A stretch of 64,000 nt of DNA from NCBI GenBank assembly GCA_017506865.1, contig JAFCMP010000106.1:62001-126000 (forward strand). Reading direction: 5' to 3'. Shown here one piece after another: positions 59,111 through 64,000 of this stretch (the first letter of the stretch is position 1; each line of letters begins with the position of its first letter). Source of the DNA: Tribonema minus (taxonomy: Eukaryota > Sar > Xanthophyceae > Tribonematales > Tribonemataceae). The position numbers were made by a program, and so were the translations under genes. The notes under the pieces are model-generated. The model made no database searches and was not told the origin of the DNA. It saw nothing but the letters and a program-made list of their open reading frames with translations.

Positions 59111-59619
59111 GTGAGCATCATGATGACTCAGTCACTGCAGACTGTCGGGTGGAACTCAGTGACTGAGCGCGTCAGCCCAGAAATGAAGGGCCTGGTAGCA
59201 ACACTGGCAGCAGCTGCCATAGACCCGAAAGCTGCCAGCTCATAGTCTCGACCAATAGCTGCATCGATAGTATCACAATGTTGTATGAAAGTAGAACTCA
59301 GCCTGGCTGGCATGCACATTAGTACATCATTGGGCCCAGTGTCATAAGCGCATGTGACCGCATGGACATAATAATTGAAGCTTGATGATGCTCCTTTATC
59401 GATGTAACAATGCTACCTGCAGTGCCTGTCTCAGTGAGCAGTACTGTACAAGTGATCTTTAACCCGTTGCATGCAGTTGCAGCGCTTATTGGTCATGTCA
59501 TGAAGGGGGAAAGCCTTGCACCACTCCCTTGCTGCAACAGGTTGCGCTACTTGCTATACAGCTGAGTATCAGATTCTGTATGAGCAGCAAATGCTTTGTT
59601 TGCACGCTTGCAAATACAG

Positions 59620-59703
59620 CAACTTCGGATCCTACTGCCCAGCGCACTGCCGAGCCTACGGCAAAACTGACCAGCAGCCCTACCATGGAACCCACGTCCA
59701 AAG
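59620..59703 (+). CDS. PT-repeat exon C3 (28 codons, phase 1-1)
   Basis: Acceptor AATACAG, donor AAAG|GTGCGC. It reads ATSDPTAQRTAEPTAKLTSS, PTMEPTSK. It is the last PT exon visible; the gene must continue to the right, past the second retrotransposon, because no stop follows in phase. Confidence 0.75.
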
Positions 59704-60331
59704 GTGCGCATCACTCAGTCACAGTGGCTGTCAGATGGAAGGAACTTCTTAAAGCACGCATGAGCATAACATATGTGGACCTACTGACTCAGTCACTGAC
59801 AGTGGTAGCGACAGCTTTGAACATGGAAGCTAGCTGCCAGCATTGTCTAATGGTTTTGTTAGCTGACAAGCAGCGACACTGAGTGACAATACTTTACACC
59901 CACTGGCGCATTGGCGCTGCCTTGGCATAAAATTAGTGTGTGGGTTGCGCCCGAGCCCTTTGTGGCGAAACTTCATTATTGACAACTGTTTGTAGTTAGT
60001 GCACGTGTAATGCGTGCTGTCATGCATCATCATCACACTTTCATCGGTCCACCAAACATATTCGCTTGTGGGAGACTTGCAGCGAAGGACTGTATGCTCT
60101 GAGCATATGTACCAGCTGGGTGATTGAGTCATTGTGCATCCGCAGTAACTCCAGCCCTTTTGCTCACTGAAGCATGTTGTCAAAAATGTGGCCGGATCTC
60201 GGGCATTACCATATAATGTCTGCTGTTTGCAGGGCAACAGACGGCATCTGGACGTATGGACCTGTATTTATAAAGGCCCAAGGAAGGCCGGGTTGCCTAT
60301 GCAATCGAAAAGCTTGCGTCAACGCAGCAGC
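59704..60331. other. Intron sequence and 3' flank of second retrotransposon
   Basis: No exon recognised. The 3' end of the minus-strand retrotransposon should lie between about 60240 and 60331, but its boundary cannot be fixed because the other end is outside the window. Confidence 0.4.
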
Positions 60332-63300
60332 CTAGTCTGCGCTGTGCCCTAGGAGTTTGGATACCGGCGCCGCAACACAGCCCAGCATTCGCGCTCCACG
60401 CGTGTATGCCATGACGCGCTCCGCCAACTGCCGCGCCAGCGATATGCTCAGCTCAATGTGGATCTGACGCTTAGCTAACCCGGCCTTGCGTAACACATCT
60501 GCCTTCCCCCCCCCTGAGCACAGTCCTGAGTGCATTTCCAACTCCTTAACAAAAAGGCTTGTCTGCTTGCCCAGCCGTCCGTACGACTCCTGCACGAATG
60601 GCACAAAAGCCCAAGATGACGTCAAGGTGCCGGTGTGGTGCTTGACCTTCGCGTCCTCCCCCACCCCAGCAGCATAGCCGTCCGTGTTCGAGGCATTTGT
60701 TTTGCCTGTCAGGTACGAGCTCGCTGTGGGCGCGCGCACACTTGTGTCTAGCACTATTCCCTTGTTACGGTATGCACTGCTAAAGTGCAGACACCCTGGG
60801 TCAATGACTGTGTCCGCCCGATACCCCGGTACCTTGAAGACGCTAGCGTCCGCATTGCGGACAATAGAGACATGGTGCTGTCTCAAGATGCGCTGTAGGC
60901 ACCGCTTTTGGGCACTGTGTGTCGCGTTGTGCCCCCTTATGTGCTGGCTGGGGCAGCTGATCGCATGCGTAGAGGTGGGGCTCACGTCACTGCACCGCCA
61001 TGGGCACACCTCGCCCTGTATGCCCCACCCGTCTATAAAGATCGCAACCAGAATCATCGTGGCTGCTGCCATACTGGACATGGGCGCCGCACCCGGGCGG
61101 TCATTGGCAGCGGCTGGCACGCTCATCCACGCCATTGCCCCGGACGCACGCTGGCTGCGCAGCTGCGCCAGGACCCGCGCGCTAGCCTGTTGGCGGCGGC
61201 GGCTGGTGTCACGCGAGTCACCAATAAGTGTAGCCTGCGTCGGCTTGCCCACGGCACCAGCCGAGGCAGCCTCTAGGTCCTCCACCAGGCAGTCCTCGTA
61301 TTGACGTCGAAGAACATTTGAAAGGCCGGCTTGTAGTCCGTGCGTGAAGTGACCGCGCCGGCGGCGGGGCACTACCTTCCTGCAGATCTCGTCAGCATAG
61401 GCCTCCCAGTCGTCGTCGTCGTCCTCCTGCCCGCCGCTGCAGCTGCTTTCTTCCGCGCTAGTTTGTGTTTTAGCGGGCGTGGAAGGGGCAGCCGCGGCAG
61501 CGGCTTGAGGGCCAGGTACGGTCGCCGCCGCAGCGGCCGCCTCGGCGCCAGGCACAATGCCGTGGGTGTGTGGGGCTGGCTCAGTGGTCACTGTCTCCGT
61601 GACGGCAGTTGCGGCGTAGATCGCTTGCACCGCAGTGGGGAGCGTCGACGCTGCGGCCGTCGTATCTGCTGCCCACCGTAGCAACGATGCTGGGAGCTGC
61701 TCGGCCACAGCTGTGCGTGATTTTTCGCCGCCATCAGCTGTCAGCGCTCGCGTAGAGCGTCGCACGGCCTCGATGATTGGCGGCAGTCCCTGGTCCTCGC
61801 GTATTGCGCATGAGTGCTGCGCGAACCAGGTGACTGCGCCGTGTTCGTCAGTGCCGAGCCTCAGGGCCCCTGCTGCCACAGTGGCATGAATTATTGCAGG
61901 CCGCAGTGTTGTGCATGCCTGGGCCGTGTATGCGGCTGGTGCCAGTAGCCCCAAAAGCGGCATGCCCAGACCGCCTCGTCGCTCCGGCAACCGTGACGCC
62001 CGCAGTGGCACTGCGATGTCCGTGAGTTCTGGCGGGCCCAAGCGCGGCAATACCAGCACGCTGCCACTGCTGGCTTCCTCATTGTCACCAGCAGTGCAGG
62101 CGGCCAGCAGGTGTGACTTCATGACTGCCGCGGTAGCGCAGCCGTGCAGGTGCAGCATGCGTTCAAGCGTCCATGCACAGAACCCGTCAAATGCGTGCAG
62201 CCATGTCTCACTCAAAGCCGTGTCAACGACCCGAGCTAAGAAGCCCATGCGCTTCGTCAGTGACCTGCGCAGAATGAACTGTGCTGCCTGTAGGTGATGC
62301 CGCGCCATTCCAGCTAGCTGCCACGACAATCGCCATGTCCCTGCGTCAACAAGATGCTTGCTCATGGCAGCATGCACATAGGCTGGGTGCCCTACCGGTA
62401 CCCCGACCGACGTAAAGCCCTGACTGGATTCTGGCATGGTGGCGTCCACAAACGGTATGTCAAGGGCGCGCAGGCGTGCTCTGGCCGCTTCATCAAACAC
62501 TGTGCCGCGCATGGCGATGGCCAGCGACTTGTCTGGTCGAACGCGTAGGCCCCCTGCCGCAAGCCGGCGGATCACCTCTGCCACCCCAGCGGCCGCTGCA
62601 TCGTCGAAGTAGGCAGCTTGCAGCACGTTGAGGTCATCCAGGAAAGCGCAGTGCGGGGCTGGCGGTTCCGCTGTGCTGTGGCCGTAGGCCGGCATACTGC
62701 CGGGCGTCGCATTCACTCCATCAGGGTAGAAGAGTAGGAAGGCCGCTGCCACTGCAAAGTACAGCGGCCCTAGAGGGTCCCCTTGCTGGCACCCTAGGTG
62801 GGAGCAGATAATGCGAGCTTCACCGTTCACCTCCACTCGCATCTCTGGGGCAGTGTCACCACAGTATACGGACTCAAAGTGCGGGAGCAGCTCCGGACAG
62901 AAGAGCATAAGTCCCCGCACAATGGCGGCGCGATCCACACTGTTAAATGCGTTCTCACAGTCCAGCTGGATTGTGGTGCCATTCAGCTCGTGCCACACAC
63001 GCGCGCGCGCTGCCACATGCTCGACGCCAAGCCGGTATCCTACGCCAATTTGCGACATGGAGGCCAGCAGCCCCGATATTTTGCCCTTGACACTCCGTGC
63101 CGCTGTGGACCCGAGGAGTCTGCGCCAGACACTGGAGCAGGCGATCGGACGCCGCTTCTGTCCTATGCCTGAGAGGGCCGCGGCGCGGAGAAGCCGTTGT
63201 GATTGCTCCGGCAGCAGTTCGGGCTCAACAAGCAGCGTCGTCAACACCTTGGCCAGGTGATGGGCGAATGCCGGTTCCATCACATCCGATTGTGAATCAC

Positions 63301-64000
63301 CAGCTAGTCCTGGCGAGGCACTGCCCACGGGGCGGGTGGCTGCTTTCACTGGTGCACCAGGCCCAGCGGCCATCAAGAGGTGTTCATAGCGTAGGCCGTC
63401 CAGCCCTCCTGCCTTCCCCGCCCCTGCTGCGGACAAGGTCGACAGTATGTCTGTCGCCTCCACCTCGAGGCGCCGTCCGGCTGCGCTGGCAGCATCCTCA
63501 GGCCTATCGCTGTGATCGTGCGCCTGACCCAATTCGAAGACGGCACTGCCGCTGCCAGCGGGCCCGGCGGTCGTTGCCACCCCTGCGCAGTGCAAGCAGT
63601 GCCGCCGGGCGTTGCGTACCAGGCCGCGCATTTGCTCCATTGGCGTATCGACTACCCCGGGCCGGGTGCCAGTTTCAGGGTGCTTTGCTGCCAGCACCTG
63701 TGCCGTGACCTCGTCTGCTGGGGCGCATGCTTCACGCGCCTCTAGTCGTGCGGCAGCCAGGCCTACCCCCCGTCGCTTGCCTGAGAGGGCAGCGCATGCT
63801 GTTTGCTGCCTGGAGTCAGCCTCCGTCCAGTCGGCATCGAAGTTCGTTTGTGCCGACGCCGTAGCTGCGTTGTTTGGTTTGGGGGCCCGCAGCGCCGCTG
63901 CTGCTGACAGCGTCTTTCTCAGTAGCTCCGCAAAGTCGCCAGACAGCAACGCTGCCAGCCGGGCCGCAGGCGGCATACCGGTTCCCTCCGGTTGCCTACC
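60332..64000 (-). CDS. Second R2-like retrotransposon ORF2 (reverse transcriptase), N-terminus beyond window
   Basis: The open frame of 1214 codons ends at TAG (60332-60334). It stays open upstream of the ATG at 63976 to the window edge, so the start is probably outside. RT motifs in order: KAGGLDGLRYEHLL, GQKRRPIACSSVWRRLLGS, TIQLDCENAFNSVDRAAI (catalytic Asp), GCQQGDPLGPLYF and FLDD (F445-D448, with Phe in place of the usual Tyr), then VGVPVG. A CCHC cluster (C991, C995, H1004, C1008; CX3CX8HX3C) and a REL-type endonuclease segment (DTVIDPG... GIVLDTSVRAP... FVPFVQESYGRLG) follow. It differs clearly from the element at 51-57.9 kb: a different CCHC spacing and low sequence similarity outside core motifs. 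It is antisense to the PT gene and intact as far as seen. Confidence 0.9.
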   Translation of the reverse strand, partial: GRQPEGTGMPPAARLAALLSGDFAELLRKTLSAAAALRAPKPNNAATASAQTNFDADWTEADSRQQTACAALSGKRRGVGLAAARLEAREACAPADEVTAQVLAAKHPETGTRPGVVDTPMEQMRGLVRNARRHCLHCAGVATTAGPAGSGSAVFELGQAHDHSDRPEDAASAAGRRLEVEATDILSTLSAAGAGKAGGLDGLRYEHLLMAAGPGAPVKAATRPVGSASPGLAGDSQSDVMEPAFAHHLAKVLTTLLVEPELLPEQSQRLLRAAALSGIGQKRRPIACSSVWRRLLGSTAARSVKGKISGLLASMSQIGVGYRLGVEHVAARARVWHELNGTTIQLDCENAFNSVDRAAIVRGLMLFCPELLPHFESVYCGDTAPEMRVEVNGEARIICSHLGCQQGDPLGPLYFAVAAAFLLFYPDGVNATPGSMPAYGHSTAEPPAPHCAFLDDLNVLQAAYFDDAAAAGVAEVIRRLAAGGLRVRPDKSLAIAMRGTVFDEAARARLRALDIPFVDATMPESSQGFTSVGVPVGHPAYVHAAMSKHLVDAGTWRLSWQLAGMARHHLQAAQFILRRSLTKRMGFLARVVDTALSETWLHAFDGFCAWTLERMLHLHGCATAAVMKSHLLAACTAGDNEEASSGSVLVLPRLGPPELTDIAVPLRASRLPERRGGLGMPLLGLLAPAAYTAQACTTLRPAIIHATVAAGALRLGTDEHGAVTWFAQHSCAIREDQGLPPIIEAVRRSTRALTADGGEKSRTAVAEQLPASLLRWAADTTAAASTLPTAVQAIYAATAVTETVTTEPAPHTHGIVPGAEAAAAAATVPGPQAAAAAAPSTPAKTQTSAEESSCSGGQEDDDDDWEAYADEICRKVVPRRRRGHFTHGLQAGLSNVLRRQYEDCLVEDLEAASAGAVGKPTQATLIGDSRDTSRRRQQASARVLAQLRSQRASGAMAWMSVPAAANDRPGAAPMSSMAAATMILVAIFIDGWGIQGEVCPWRCSDVSPTSTHAISCPSQHIRGHNATHSAQKRCLQRILRQHHVSIVRNADASVFKVPGYRADTVIDPGCLHFSSAYRNKGIVLDTSVRAPTASSYLTGKTNASNTDGYAAGVGEDAKVKHHTGTLTSSWAFVPFVQESYGRLGKQTSLFVKELEMHSGLCSGGGKADVLRKAGLAKRQIHIELSISLARQLAERVMAYTRGARMLGCVAAPVSKLLGHSAD

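Overview
The window is nuclear DNA of a eukaryote, most likely a photosynthetic stramenopile (ochrophyte) alga. The evidence is: intron-rich genes with GT-AG and some GC-AG junctions; very GC-rich exons with Ala, Gly, Gln and Pro homopolymers; ankyrin repeats of the GHLEVLQWLRANGCPW type; Pro-Thr repeat exons (PTAKPT); TTAGGG-type telomere-like repeats scattered in introns; and R2-like non-LTR retrotransposons. The clade call is inference. I saw no prokaryotic operon, tRNA or rRNA.

Left third. 1709-2734 is the last exon of an unrecognised gene. 3556-11358 holds at least five exons that probably belong to one large gene for a low-complexity, possibly ciliary or cytoskeletal protein with repeated F-x-P motifs (LFQPVIN, LTFKPKTN, CTFRPAL); three of its splice junctions check by phase. 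Two of its introns carry tandem copies of the preceding exon's 3' end together with the 5' splice site. 12833-21679 is a secreted choice-of-anchor I (beta-propeller-like) protein spread over seven exons with introns up to about 3 kb. 25084-26124 is an ankyrin-repeat gene broken by two compensating frame changes.

Middle. 27.6-35 kb contains exon-like segments that I cannot join into a recognised gene, an interstitial telomeric repeat (29.8 kb), a 350-bp array of inverted 40-bp units (33.2 kb) and a complete 0.4-kb foldback element (35.3-35.7 kb).

Right third. 37893 to at least 59703 is one gene on the + strand: a signal-peptide exon, a second coding exon, then nine small phase 1-1 exons that each encode about 28-34 residues of Pro-Thr-rich repeat. 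Exons and introns have been duplicated together. Three of the nine exons use GC donors. Its introns have collected transposons: a 922-bp hAT-like MITE with an 8-bp target duplication (47.7-48.7 kb), and a foldback DNA element (50.76-58.39 kb) into which a complete 6.9-kb R2-like retrotransposon (ORF1 + ORF2, minus strand, 37-bp target duplication) has inserted. A second retrotransposon of the same broad type, also on the minus strand, runs off the right edge (60.3-64 kb).
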